Source of the DNA: Triangularia verruculosa
Lineage: Eukaryota > Ascomycota > Sordariomycetes > Sordariales > Podosporaceae
DNA: 64,000 nt
Direction: 5' to 3'
Assembly (NCBI GenBank): GCA_033296885.1
Contig: MU863882.1
Coordinates: 1 to 64,000, forward strand
Shown here piece after piece: positions 52,482 through 64,000 of this stretch. The position numbers and the translations under genes are program-made. The notes beneath the pieces are model-generated. The model was given only the letters and a program-made list of their open reading frames with translations, was not told the DNA's origin and did not search any database. Within the stretch, counting starts at the first letter, position 1. The number at the start of each line of letters is the position of its first letter.

Positions 52482-55400
52482 GGCCCAAACGGTTTTGATG
52501 TCCAGACCCAAGGTTCAGTCTGAGACAGGATGAAGTGAGTTGCGGTGGTGAAACGAGGCGTTAACGTCTCTTCATTCAGCTCCCTCCCATATATCCCCAC
52601 AAATCCTCCTTAGCAAACGAATTCGGGCGTGTGTTCCCTGCTGGTCTCTTGATATGCAGGATTCCACGACCCTCTTTTAACTCCCTCCCGTCGTCTGACC
52701 ACAGCAGTCTTCCAGCAGCTCCTCAGCTTCTAGAAGCAAAAGACGAGTGAGAAGCCGACGTTACTCCAAGCTTGACACAGGCTCCCTATGGAATGGAATA
52801 TCCTGAAGCTTTTGAGTCAAGCAAGCTGTCCGGGATGGCGGGTATAAGTGAGACGTGGTTTACCAGCCGTGTCTTTATGCGATCAACAGGCGTGGCACCA
52901 AGACAGTGGCATTCCAGCACAACCGGGCGTATAAGAGAGTGTTCGGAAGTTGGGTTAAAGGCAGGACAAAACCGGTTTGCAGTCGAATAAGGTTGGTCGA
53001 TGATCGTGTTGGATCAATATCGAAAAGATAATCGGCGATGTGTGAGTGAACGGAAAAAATATAATCAGCAAGCGGGTCTCGCTATCAGGTCCCGTCAAGC
53101 TGATCCCCGTCAGTCCTCCCGGGTAGGCGGATGTGGTTTGGGTATGTACAGCTTGTAGGTGTGTGGGGGTGGCTGCTTTGAGACAGGCCGGCAAGCAATT
53201 GCAAACGAAAGAGAGCTCAGCTATTTGCTGGTAGGTGAAAACGAGAATAACACAAGATAGTAAACAAGATGAAGGAAGACCTCGAAAAGAGCAGGCAGGC
53301 ACAGCTCTCTGAAGGGTGGGCTTACCGGCTAAATGTAGCAGCTGTATACAGAGGACGCGTTTTGTTCGCGTGGAGGTCCCGGGTCATTTGTTGTTAGCCC
53401 GGCCATGCAGAAGCAGGATGTCTGCCGTGCCCGTGCCTTGCTGGGCCATGGTGGGGAGGCTCAGGTTGGAGGGCCGCAGGGATCGACCCTTGTTGACTTG
53501 CGTGATCGTGCCCACCTGGGCCCCGAACCGTGACAGGGGTGGCTGCCGGGGTCTGCCCCAAGAAAAGAACAAGAGACGAACGAGATCTGACGAGGCGTCG
53601 ATCCACCGCATGGCCTTCTCGGGAGCGAAACGTTGGCATCTCGGCGAGTCTGTTGTCTTCAGATGACACTGTTTCACAACACGCGCTGGAAGACGGTACA
53701 CAGAGATGCGGTACTCGAGCTTCAAAGATTGCGTCGAGTCGATGCTGGTTGAATGGTTGGTGGCTGACGATTGGACCAGAGAAAGGCATCGCGAGACTGG
53801 TTTGTTCTATTGGTTGATTGGTACTAATTATTGGCTGACTTCCCAAGAGCCGAGAAGTGGGTGTGGAAGCCAAAGAATGATGTTATTTTCCTCTCATACC
53901 GGCCAATTCTCCTCATGGAGAATGCGAGAGTTGGACAAGCCATGAGCTTGATACAAAAAGAAAATTACGAAAGAGCGTCCAGTAGCACACCGGGGAAATA
54001 AGCGGCGCCTCCTGTTTGCGCGAGCTTTCACCACTTTCGGCCAGGAGAAGTTGCGGCTCCTCCGGGTCTAGCGGTCTACCTCCTTCCAACTCCCCTACTA
54101 GCCAGAACTCGAAACCAAACCCTCTTATGAGGAACCATAACGGTATCGCAAGGTCAGTGCAGGACAACGGAACACAGACCCTCAATGTTGCAATCTCGCG
54201 TTTCTGTTTTCCGGTACTGGCTACCATGCAGTCTACATCTTACACAAACGAGCGAGCATGCCGTCCCCGGAGGAAGTCAGGCACCGGTATGTGATGGGTT
54301 CTTTTTTGGGGCTCAGCTTGCTACCTATGATTGCCAGCACCAGCAGCTTCGCCTTGAGGCAAACATATCTGAGACGGCGTCACAAAACAAACAACAGGCT
54401 CAAGAATGCGGTGAAGATAACCTAGTAAAACGCCAAACAGTGGTGTGGACGCTATTTTCCTTCCAGAAGGTGAACTCGGGCCGCGTCAAAGCTGTCAGCC
54501 GAGATGCCAAGTGCTTCTAACTTTGTAGCATAGCCCTGCCATTGCGGGCGCCAAGATAGCACCCCTCGGCAACTTGTTCAGTTCAAGACAGGATGCTCAG
54601 TCAGGACCTACCGACCCGGTCCGACGGCACAACTCCTCGCTTTTGTCTCAAGACTCACTTACAGCATCTGCCTTGCCGAGACATCACCTCATCAATCCTC
54701 GACATACATCTTCACAAAGTGCAACCGGCACCTTAGCTTCTTGTCTCACGTGCTCACAAGTCTTGCCAAGCCATAAGCGCAAGCGCAAACTCCACCGCCC
54801 AGACGCAGGTACCAACGGTCAACAAAAGAAGCGGTTGTGTCATCCGCCAGGGGGCTGTTTCGCCAGCAGCAGAAAAGAAAAAAAAGGAAAAAGTCCAACC
54901 CCATCGCGCTTGGATCGGGCCTACGCCAAAATCGCACAAGTGCCATGCCATCTCACATCCCACCGTCCAACAGCCAACATCCTCTATACCAAGAATAGCC
55001 GAAGCCATACCCGTTCAGACCGCGGCATTCAACTGCAGATTGCCTTTTGTTCGGAATCGAGGAGTAAGCACCTTTTGTTTCTACCCCTTCCTTTTTTCTC
55101 CTTCAACCTCGGGCAGAATCGGACACGAACAATCCCTCCCTAGGCTTCCCCCAGAAATCATCCCATCAGTCGTATAAACGGAGGCACAGCAGCCTTGTTC
55201 ACTCTTCCTTGTGTAACACCCCTCTGAACTCCGAGAAAAAAACCTGATTCGCCAATGGAGCAAATACCCAACTTGGGCATCTTTCCTCCGTCCAAGGATC
55301 ATGATTACGATATCTTTCCTTCCCCGGTTTTTTATTATGATTGAGATTTTCACCGGCCTTGCGTAATGACATTGTCACACGAGGTGAGGCACCGATTCCA

Positions 55401-58400
55401 CCCCCGGTCAGTCCAGTCATTCAGTCTTCCATCTTCTTCCAGCAGCAGCGGAAGAAGATCCGGGACTTATCGCAACAAGCAAGGCTCGCTCCGGGACCGC
55501 AGAACCGGCGTCCAATTTCCAGTTCATGCAGAAGCTTGGGCCCTCTTCTTGGTTTTTGACAACGCACACAGGGAAAGCTTGCGCCTGCCCGTCCAGGGGA
55601 GAGAGAGGAACGGTACCTGCGTCAAGATGCTGTAATGCGATGCAGAGGCGCATGTTGCGTCAGCAGCAGCAGCCAGCAATCCTGCTCCAACGTACCTGAA
55701 TGATTCCAATTGGACGGGGCATTTTGCCGTTTTTTTCTTCTTCTTACATCCCAAAATGGAAAGAAGAAAATATTTTGGGAGACGCGTTCATGTATAAAAA
55801 AAAGAGAGACAAGACCGCGTCGATGGTTCACTGCGACTGCGACGATGCCAATATGAGTGCGAAAGTGTCAGAGCGCTGGGTTTACTAGGAAGGCTGGGAT
55901 TGAGGGGTGAGGTCAGCTGGGTAAGGGGGCATGCATCCCTTGCGCTGGGACAAAAAGATGAGTACGGTGAAGGATGAGAACGGAAATGAAAGGGGAATTC
56001 TCATGAAGTAAACAAAACAATGGAGTTCCCGTCAAGCGGTGTTTAGAACCTAAATCTCCACAGCTCGCCATGGCAGCGGGAAAGCAAAGGACTGTGCGGT
56101 TTATGCGATCTCTCTCTGTCCCGGGATCTGTGCCGTCAAAACTTAACATGTATGCTATCATGCGCAAAGAAAGGCGACATACTAAAACCAGTCATTCAAA
56201 AAAGCACTGGAAAAAAAAAAGATTATACGGAGTAGGTGCGAAATGTTTCAGGTTCCATCTCGATCTCTCAGATCTCCCAAACCAATGCCGACAAGAAAAA
56301 AAAAGTCGATCATCGAGTGCAACTGCAACGCGACCCCTCTCTACCACCCACCCACTGCCACACCCCTCCGGGAAATACGAACCGGTTGGATCGGGATCGT
56401 GTGTAGGTAGTGTGCGTGGAAAACCGTCGATCTTCAAGGCCTAGATTTTCCATAGCCAAGGCCATGTGAAAAAGGGCTAACTGCCAGGCTTGAAGTTTTC
56501 TTTTACTTCCGTGATTTTTTTTTTCTCAGCAGGTGGACACCGCAGCGAGCGGACACATCATGAACGGACGGGATACGAAAGGGGGTGGACGCAACGGGAG
56601 CGACGGGCCGGGCGGGCGGTTTTGGGTGTGGGCCCCGCCGTCCGTGTCTGCAGAGAAGTCCCGAGATTCTCGGCGGTTGCGGGCGGGCCCCGTAGTTAGT
56701 TGGGGTCATTGCTGAGAGGTACGACCGGGTTCTCTGGCTACGCTAATGTAGGTAGGTGTGTGATTGATGAGAGAGAAAAAACGGAGGGAGAGTTCCGAGT
56801 AGATGGATAATGTTATTTATTTGAGCTGGGGAATTGAAAGGTGCGATGATGTGTTATGTAAGTGCTTAAAGAAGGGACTTGTTTCAGCGGGAGGGAGAGA
56901 GGCGTCTTGGAAGACTAGGTGGGTGCCTGTGTAGAATCTACAACTGGATTCTACAGATAGGCTTTTGTCAAAAGTTGTGGGTATTCGCATCCTCTTTTTC
57001 GGAAAAAGAATAGGCAGTATCTTCTCGTTTAAAGAAAAAGGGGATTTACAGACAAAGTTGGTAACTGTTCATATTTAGATGGGAGTGCTGCCTTCCAGTT
57101 TCTCGTCATCTACATTCTTGTTTAATCTCTTCCCCTCGCAACAAACATAGTGAAAAGAGAAGAAGTCTTATTTATTACGCTTGCCATAAACCCTGGTCAT
57201 ATTGCAAATAGCCTTTGCAAACAGAAGCATGTGTTCTGTCGGAGCAATGTACATTCTTATTTGATGTCCTATTTGTCTGAGCGGATGTAGTGAGCCACCA
57301 GTTCTGCATTTTCCCACGGTTTTTGATGTTTTCCGTGCTGCACTACAAGCAAATATAGGTATCATTTGTAATGGCGGCAAACAGTGAGTTACTGCAGTAG
57401 TTTCAAGTTGAGTCGCGAAAGATGAGTAGCTGTGATATAGTTACGTGGTGAGACCCAATATAGGTAATCATGTAAACCACGCCAAACGCCACCAAATCCT
57501 TTGAATTCCCATTGGCAGCAACCTCTAAACCATCCTCTGGTTGGCCAACAACTTCGGTAATCCACTGAGTACTGGAGGAAAGCGCTCCATCAGCATCTGG
57601 TTGGCTGTCACCTCGACGTATCACATCGCGAGGAGGTCGTGATTGGTTCGCAACTTCCAGTGTTGTAACTAGGACACGGTGGACAGCTTGCTCTAGAGAA
57701 TGGGGCGTGCTTAAGTCTGTTTGCTATGTCCAGTGCCAAAAAATAGTGTTATTCTTGTTTGCAAAGTCCCATTGTCGCCATGTTGATTCAGAAAGTGGAC
57801 ATAAACAAACTTATCATTACACCCCATCCTACCCTCCCCCCTCTCCCCCATCCCTCCCCCAACATCCCAGATCAAAAACATCAAAATTGATAGAATACAC
57901 ATTATCATACATTCCATGCTCCTTTCATACCCCCTACACTCCTCCCTTTGCCAGAGAGGAAAGCAGTAAGTCAGGCCGTTGTATATCCACTCATTATCAT
58001 ACACGTTATGTATCCTCTCTCTCTCTCTCTCTCTCTTCCATTCATAAAATCGCCCATTGTCTTCCCCCCCCCCCCCCAATCATTACAATTAGGTTTCCAT
58101 CAGCCCCTCACACACACAAAATAAACCCCAAAGGAAAACATTTGCCCATAGGTAGACAAAAAAAGGCCGTTAAAAAGCGTGTTGAAACATCAAGCATCAA
58201 AATCAGAAAACCTCGTCCGAATGTAGGAAAGAGATAGAAAAAAAAGAAAAAAAGACGTCTCGTCAAGTTGTACCGCCGCCCACTCCTGTACATGACCCCT
58301 TCCAAATAACCCTCCAGACTGATTATTCACTGTCTATCGGTATGTGGACATCTTGGCGTTGTGTCGTTTGTTCGTCAAAGTTCGGGAAAAAAAAAGAATG

Positions 58401-58768
58401 CGCGTCTGCCGTTTTCGCCGTCCCCATTCTCTGTGCCGCGTGTTTGTCGTACAGCATTAGGTTGGGTTGAAATCGTCAAGAAAAAGGAAAGACCGGGTTC
58501 GATCGACATAAAATGCCGTGTTTTGTTGCTATGGTGTGGTAGCGTGGTGTACTGTCCTGTCGTGCCATCATCGTGTACTGCGGCTAGATAATCATATAAG
58601 ACCTTCCCGGCCCCCTCTCCGGGTTGCTGCAAAATTGTGTTTCCTTGTAACGTAACCTCCTTCATAATATCGAAAGAAAATGCCAGTATGAAGACTGCCT
58701 AGTTCTTCGCTCATTTCCCGCGTTCGGCAACTAAGGGAAGTAGTCCTAATGACGGGTGCTATTATCCA
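52482..58768. other. 6.3 kb gene-poor region
   Basis: This is the second largest gap, between two minus-strand genes. The longest open frames (54574-55143, plus, 189 codons; 57707-58237, plus, 176 codons; 53394-53873, minus, 159 codons) are biased by Ser/Pro/Arg/His runs and show no domain. It contains purine- and pyrimidine-rich stretches, a (CT)11 repeat (58015-58036) and a C14 run (58064-58077). The last 500 bases are probably the 3' UTR of the AT-hook-like gene, and the first several hundred hold the promoter of the four-TM gene. No transposon, tRNA or rRNA was recognised. Confidence 0.6.
58015..58036 (+). repeat. (CT)11 dinucleotide repeat
   Basis: Perfect CT repeat of 22 bases in non-coding sequence, followed 27 bases later by a C14 run (58064-58077). 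Confidence 0.95.
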
Positions 58769-60009
58769 TCAGGTCTTTGTCGGCGGTGGCGGCTGTAGAT
58801 GGCTCTCATGCTTTACTGGCTCCATGGGTGTTGGTGGTGGCGTCCCCCGCGGCCTCGAAGCATCCATCAAGTGGTGTGGTGGTGGATGTGGATGGGAGCG
58901 AGGGCTCTGTGGTGGAGGCAGCACCGGGCCATGATGCGCTGACAATGGAGGGGGCCTCGGCGGACCTTGACTCTGAGGTGGGGGGAGCCGATGTATGTCC
59001 TCCCTCCGCTCTTGATATTCTGACACTGGTCTTGTAGGAGACCTAGCAGGTTGCTCCACCCCTGGCGTACCATGTGTCGGGCGAGGGGCTATCTCAGGCA
59101 AATGCTTCTTCCCAGCTTTTGAATCTAGCGGCCCAGCAGGCATCGAATATCGGTTATTATACGGCTGTACGCGGAAACTCGGACTGTTAGGCTGTGGTGC
59201 TGAGGTCGATGGCTGTGTTGGAGCTGGTGCTAATGGAGGCTGTCCTCGGAAGCTTGGACTGCTTGGTTGGGGCGCTGAGGCAGGGGCCGGAGCTGGAGCA
59301 ATAGGCGCCGGTGTGATGTTCGGATAGGAAGTCGTGATCTGCCAGTGACCGGGACGGTTCTCTGACTTTGGAGGCCGCCCACGTTTGCGAGGAGGTCCTG
59401 GATACGGCGTCGGCGCCGACGCAGGGACAGTATTGGGGTTAGGAGCCAAAGCAACAGTCGGTTGCCCATTCGGATGATGGATGTTGATGGGGTGCTGCGC
59501 AAAGGCAGGAGTCGCATTGTGTGGCATGCCGTATGGTGGAGGTTCACTAGGGGAGGAGAGCGCCTGCCGTTTTGGAAGCTGATCACTGACATCGCCAAAA
59601 GACTTTCGCTTCAAGGGTGATATCAGGGGCGGGGGCATCGGGGCGTTGAACATGGCCTCGGCCGCCTGAAGACACTGATTCACATTACGGCCTGCGCGAA
59701 GCATGTTAGAGGTTGGAAGGGTGCCGGGGGCATCGCCAGTCGACAAGAAAACACCTACCACGAGGGAGCTGCATCGACAACCAGTCGGGTTGAATATCGT
59801 GCTGCTTGATTAGGCCGACAAGAACGCCAACATCCATATGGCTGGCCTTGATCATTTCGGCAAGAACGAAACGCTATAGAGCAGACGAATAAGCAGCGAC
59901 TCCATGATGCGCGGGGGAGGGCTAGAGGGAGGGGAGGGTGCCGAAAGGGGGGGCTGGGAGAGCTGGCGCATAACTTTACCTTTTCGTCGTCAGTGAAGGA
60001 GGAGTCCAT
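58769..60009 (-). CDS. Proline-rich protein with AT-hook-like motif, unknown function
   Basis: Three exons: 60009-59980, 59873-59759 and 59691-58769, with introns of 106 and 67 bp; 355 aa. The short first exon gives MDSSFTDDEK, continuing as RFVLAEMIKASHMDVGVLVG, LIKQHDIQPDWLSMQLPRG and RNVNQCLQAAEAMF. This compact N-terminal helical block looks like the only ordered part. The rest is Pro/Ser-rich. RKRGRPPKSE at about residues 147-156 fits the AT-hook core (basic-RGRP), suggesting a nuclear or chromatin-associated protein. Two near-identical units, PQPSSPSFRGQPP and PQPNSPSFRVQPY, form a short internal repeat. I do not recognise a named ortholog. Confidence 0.85.
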
Positions 60010-63000
60010 GATTAGGCCCAAGCACCCAGCTATCCGATTCCGTCAAAGAAAAGAAGGCGAAGAAGGGAAGAAATATGCCATAGGCTGGGTGGTCAGTCAT
60101 TTGACAGGCGCAATATGACAGCTCACCCCGGGGGAACTGGAGCTGCTCGTGATCAGGCCTGCTCCGGGTCGCAGCAGCAGCAGTAGCAAGCGGAGGTAGC
60201 AAGCAGCAGTGGCAAAGCGTATGGTTTGATGGAAGGGGAATAGGAAACAATCCGAAGGGTACACAGCAACAGGTAACTGGTGAAATGAGATCTGGCGCGC
60301 CCCCTGAAAGTCAGAGGAGTGATGAGGACGTGTTGATAACGGGGTTAAAAGAATTCAGAACGAAAGTAACAAGAAGAAACGATTTAAACGAGTGTTTGAA
60401 TCCGTATCCGCAGCGGAATGGAGACAGTCAGCGCAGAGGAGGTGCCGCCGAACACCAAGAAGACATCGGGGCAACGTCAAGACGCTCACAAGCCAGAAAG
60501 TCGAATGGTGCAGAGGATAGCTTGCGGGTTGGGGGGGGGGGCGGCAATAGGAAGAGACGCGCGCTTCGAATTGCTCCCGCGTCTCTTTGCTTGGGTTTCA
60601 CGGGGCCCCTCGTTAGCCCCCGGTCCTTCTCCATGGGGGTTAACAACGCCTTTCTCTTTTTTTGCTTTTGCAGGGTCCGAGCACATGCCACCATCCAACG
60701 TTAACGCTGCTGCTGCCGGCTTCCACTGACTGCTTGATGACTTCAACATTCATCTCTTCCCTTTCTCCCCGCGTCCGGATCTGGTGTCGCGCAGCTGCGC
60801 AGCTCCTCATCAATAACATGCCAGGATGTGCCACAACAATTGCAACTTGCAGATGCAGCAGCGCGATCAAATGACTACCTCCCCGGTTGGTGTGTGGGTG
60901 GGTGTGTGGACCTCGACCTAGATTCGATTCGACCCGCGTTGGCAGCATCAGAAAAGGCTAGGGAAAAGGCAGACTGCGGTCTCGAGCATGAGTGCTGTGG
61001 ATATGCCTCCCGGCTGAAAGACAGAACGAGCCAGCCGAGCGCGTCCCTCTCGCCTGTATTCAGTAATGATATGGAAGACACCGAAGACGCCTCAGTTGCT
61101 CCGACTTGGAGCCCGGAGGATTGGCGCAAGATGTGTGGTTGCGCGACGCACTCCCACCTTTTCATCTCACCTTGCTTCCCTGTTTTGGTGGACCGGCAGC
61201 GTGCTGTCATTCCTGATGGCTGCCGCCACCAAAATCAAACGGCGATCTGATATCCCGGATTCAAAAGCAAGGGTTCGGCCGTTCTTCAGCTCTCATGGCC
61301 ATGCTACCATACCAATGTCGACGATGGAAAGAAGCAACCATCTTGCCCAAATCGATCGCCAGCCGTGACAGGCGCCGTCGGGAGGCGACGGCTCAGCTAG
61401 CGGTGGATGCAAATGCGCGCGAGTCCAAGCGACATGCAGCAGCTGCACCTGACCCTCCTTTTGCTTGTCCTGCCATGCCATGATAGGATGCGGCCGTCTG
61501 GGGAAAAGAGCGGCTGGATCCCATAGGCTGGAGCTGGCTGGAGGGTGCTGCACTCGCAGACAGATCAGATTTCAACCCAACGTCTTTTCTGCCTTCGTGC
61601 CCAAAAATGGAGCTGTCGCTCCCCAGCTCAACTCGTGATTTCTTGACTTTCGAGTCCGCATATGTCGAGTCGCATCATGATAGTCAAGTAAACAAAAACA
61701 GTTGCATCGTCGTCGTGTAAGTCGTCGAACTAGAGTTGGACGTCGGAAGTGGTCCGGTTGGACTTCTGGTGGCCCCATCGACCAAGACCCGGTTCTGGCG
61801 ACCACATTGGCTGCGTCAGTGAGCGAATTGTACCAATGGCATTGAATGGCGGGGGGCAGTCGACCATGACACAAGGATTCGGCCGCTGTGGTCTCTTGTC
61901 GAAGAGCCGCATGGTCGGGGAGAGGTGGGTCGATCTATGTTGTTGAACAATGGTCGATATAAATTTTTATGTCGATGAAAGGTTTTGTTGAACATATGTT
62001 CACTATGTTCAGAGGTGCCCCGAGGTTTTAAATCCCAGACCGCCAGGAGAACTTCTCCACCTCACCCATCCTGCACGATGTGCTGGCATGCTACCGGCAA
62101 CGAACGGGGGCCAGCTTTTTTCTGTTTCCAAGTTCTACGGGTTACAAGCTGTATAAAGGGCTGTCTTGGGGCTTGAGGGGGGTGGCGGCGGCTTCATGCC
62201 GTGGTGCTCGTTCCTAATACCAAACGCCGTCGTGTGCATAGTCATGCATGCCACTCCGGGTTCGCCTGCAAGGGCCTTCACAAAGTGCTGAGAAGTTCTG
62301 CAGTGCAAAGATTGGATGCTTCCCGGAGACCCGGCGAGGAGAACGTGGTGGCAGACTATACGATTGACCATATATGCAGCAGGGTCAGGGACGTTTCCCA
62401 ACTCGGCAACACATTACCATGCCTTCCCATCCATCAATGCCTAATGACCGGCCTCATCGGCCTGACATCACGGTATCTTGAGGTACCGACCTCACCTCCA
62501 TGTTGTGATGACTGCAGGGACTGTTTCACACGTTGCCTGACAATGTGGTGTTTTAGTCACTGCCACCACGGCACCAGACAACCCCTCTGTGATATCTCCC
62601 TGGATTTCGGTTGGGCACTGGGTTTGGGTCCCGGGTGAGCGGACGGAAGGTGATGGCCATGTGTGGCGCTCTCCGTTTGAACTTTGAGCGGGCTGATATA
62701 GATAGGTATTGCACTTGGTGTTCCGTCCTCGGATGTAGCGGCCTGGTCGTTTGTCTTCAAATATCCTCACAAATCCGTAGCTCAGTCTCAAATGAACTTG
62801 GAATGCTCAAGTCATTCTCAGCCCAATGGCCCAATAAAACATCACCTATTCAATTGCGCGTCCGCAATGCCATTGGAGGACATGGTGCAGAAGGTTAGGT
62901 GTTAAAAGACCCCTGTTGAACGGGAACGAGATGGGTGGATACGGAGCGGATCAATGACGGGCCGGCAAGGTCGGCGCCCGATTGACATGGCTGGGGGAGA

Positions 63001-63271
63001 CTTCAAGGTCGCCGGCTTGGCACTTCTGGGGGAGAGGGCATCTCTTTATTGCTGAACGCGGCCATGTCAATTGATCCCCTTCTCAACGTGATGCAATTGC
63101 TGTGGGTGTGAGTGAGTGCGGTAGGGTTTGGATTGGCCCTTGTTTGGATTTGGAGCGACTGTCGTTTTTCTCGTGAACCCGCCCGACGGTTCGAGCTGCC
63201 ATGTTCGCAAAGTCAGGGCGCAGAAATAGCTTCCTCCAGTTCACGTCTCGACCTTACCCTCTCTCACCCGA

Positions 63272-63308
<37 letters not shown>

Positions 63309-63589
63309 TCTGCTTTTCTGCTCTCCCACTTCTTCGTCCACAACTCCCTAAAAGCTCTACTTGTGGCTAACTTCCCGCCACCCATTTCCAGCGCGCTGCT
63401 TTCTCCTTTCATAACTTTTCCCCACCATTCAGCGCGTCTAATAATCTGCCACCCTGCGCGTGCCTTTCTTTGCCTGGCCACTTGACGTTCCTTTTCTCCT
63501 CGGGCTGAACCACAACAAGCACGACCACTTTTTAGCGACTTCCCTACGTCCCGCAACCCTGGCGCCCCTCGCGCACCAACGTATTCGCC
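60010..63589. promoter_or_regulatory. 3.6 kb divergent region between the AT-hook-like gene and SET2
   Basis: This region holds both promoters. Open frames up to 145 codons are seen (62201-62638, plus) but none has a domain. A G-run (about 60531-60541) and a (CT)n tract (63277-63305) are present. The 350 bases before the SET2 ATG are strongly C/T-rich with almost no G, a common fungal 5' UTR and core promoter composition. Confidence 0.6.
63277..63305 (+). repeat. (CT)n tract upstream of SET2
   Basis: About 29 bases of perfect CT repeat, 285 bases upstream of the SET2 ATG within a pyrimidine-rich leader. It could be part of the promoter or 5' UTR. Confidence 0.9.
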
Positions 63590-64000
63590 ATGGAGGATGA
63601 CGGTCGCGCTTCGGGTCCGGCGCTGGAGGGCAGAATTGAGGAGAGGCCAAAGGCCAATGGCGTTAGGTTACGAAAGGAGGACTTGAGCGACTCGGCTTCG
63701 CCGAACCACTCCAAGATGGATTCGCGAGCCACCAGCATGTCGGCCGACGACGTCAAGTTTGCAGGAGATGGTGCAGCAACCCCAGAGCACGGCGCTGCCC
63801 CAAAGTTGTCTCGCAAATCGTCTCAAAAACCGGTGAGAAGTCCGCCTACGTTGTTCGACCACCTGCCAGATGTCACGGCGGAAGCATGCAGCACGTTTCA
63901 GGTCATCAACGACTGCCTTTATGGCTCGAGGAACATGGGCTCATCAGATCACGACGCGCTGGATTGCGACTGTACCGAAGAATGGCGTAAGTTTTTCTGC
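63590..64000 (+). CDS. set2: Histone H3-K36 methyltransferase SET2, first exon (truncated by window end)
   Basis: Chromatin enzyme that methylates histone H3 lysine 36 on transcribed genes together with elongating RNA polymerase II. Only the N-terminus is present: exon 1 is 63590-63986 (132 codons plus one base), followed by a GTAAGT donor at 63987. The first 85 residues are hydrophilic and Ser/Asp-rich. Then comes the start of the AWS (associated with SET) domain: SPPTLFDHLPDVT, CSTFQVINDCLYGSRNMGS and DALDCDCTEEW, with the first AWS zinc-binding cysteines. This spacing before AWS and the motif itself fit fungal SET2 rather than other SET proteins. The SET, post-SET, WW and SRI domains should lie beyond the window. 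Confidence 0.92.
   Translation, partial: MEDDGRASGPALEGRIEERPKANGVRLRKEDLSDSASPNHSKMDSRATSMSADDVKFAGDGAATPEHGAAPKLSRKSSQKPVRSPPTLFDHLPDVTAEACSTFQVINDCLYGSRNMGSSDHDALDCDCTEEWRKFFC

Noticed and set aside
52482..52511. Start of the four-TM protein at 52511
   Set aside because: The codon is TTG; the first ATG in frame is at 52481 and leads straight into the first transmembrane helix.
54574..55143. 189-codon plus-strand open frame as a gene
   Set aside because: Composition is His/Ser/Arg-biased with no domain, no signal peptide and no convincing start context; similar frames occur by chance elsewhere in the gap.
57707..58237. 176-codon plus-strand open frame in CT-rich sequence
   Set aside because: Built largely from (CT) and poly-C runs, giving Ser/Leu/Pro repeats; probably antisense to the 3' flank of the AT-hook-like gene.
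1..64000. tRNA, rRNA, CRISPR array or intact transposon
   Set aside because: Scanning by eye found no B-box-like GGTTCRA in a foldable context, no rRNA, no regularly spaced repeats and no transposase, reverse transcriptase or terminal repeats.

Overview
The window is nuclear DNA of a filamentous ascomycete, most likely a member of the Sordariales in the Sordariomycetes. The evidence is spliced protein-coding genes with short introns (mostly 49-120 bp), GT...AG ends, CTAAC/CTGAC-like branch sites, GC-rich third codon positions, and families typical of Pezizomycotina. All assignments come from reading translated sequence by eye; no database search was run. The species is not identified.

Layout. 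A Cdc25-type Ras exchange factor (852-4372, minus) is followed by a 7.2 kb stretch without a convincing gene, then a C2H2/fungal_trans transcription factor (11613-14222, plus) and a secreted GH16 enzyme (16298-17506, plus). A 2.2 kb AT-richer stretch (17.5-19.7 kb) carries a degenerate repeated motif that reads as a decaying gene on the minus strand. From 19.7 to 33.4 kb lies a compact housekeeping block: CDC123, CWC21, a mitochondrial-type helical-repeat protein, a UTP16/Bud21-like protein, triosephosphate isomerase, mitochondrial ribosomal protein mL43, U1-70K and MRT4. After a 2.7 kb gap come a full-length ABCB transporter (36.1-40.1 kb), a SARAF-family membrane protein, the E3 ligase BRE1, TFIIIB subunit BDP1, RAD23 and a four-TM membrane protein (51.0-52.5 kb). 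A 6.3 kb gap, a proline-rich AT-hook-like protein (58.8-60.0 kb) and a 3.6 kb gap lead to the first exon of SET2, cut by the window end.

Functional themes. Several genes concern RNA and ribosome production (CWC21, U1-70K, UTP16-like, MRT4, mL43, BDP1, CDC123) or chromatin and ubiquitin (BRE1 for H2B ubiquitination, SET2 for H3K36 methylation, RAD23 for repair and proteasome delivery). They are not an operon. Many are divergent neighbours sharing short upstream regions (CDC123/CWC21, helical-repeat protein/UTP16-like, mL43/U1-70K, BRE1/BDP1). The long non-coding stretches sit next to regulators (Ras GEF, C2H2 factor, AT-hook-like protein, SET2).

Most worth a second look: an in-frame UAG in U1-70K followed directly by 52 coding-like codons; the six-copy degenerate motif at 18.07-19.50 kb, five copies of which share one reading frame; and the gene-poor 5-11 kb and 52.5-58.7 kb stretches. 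I did not find a clearly new multi-gene system.
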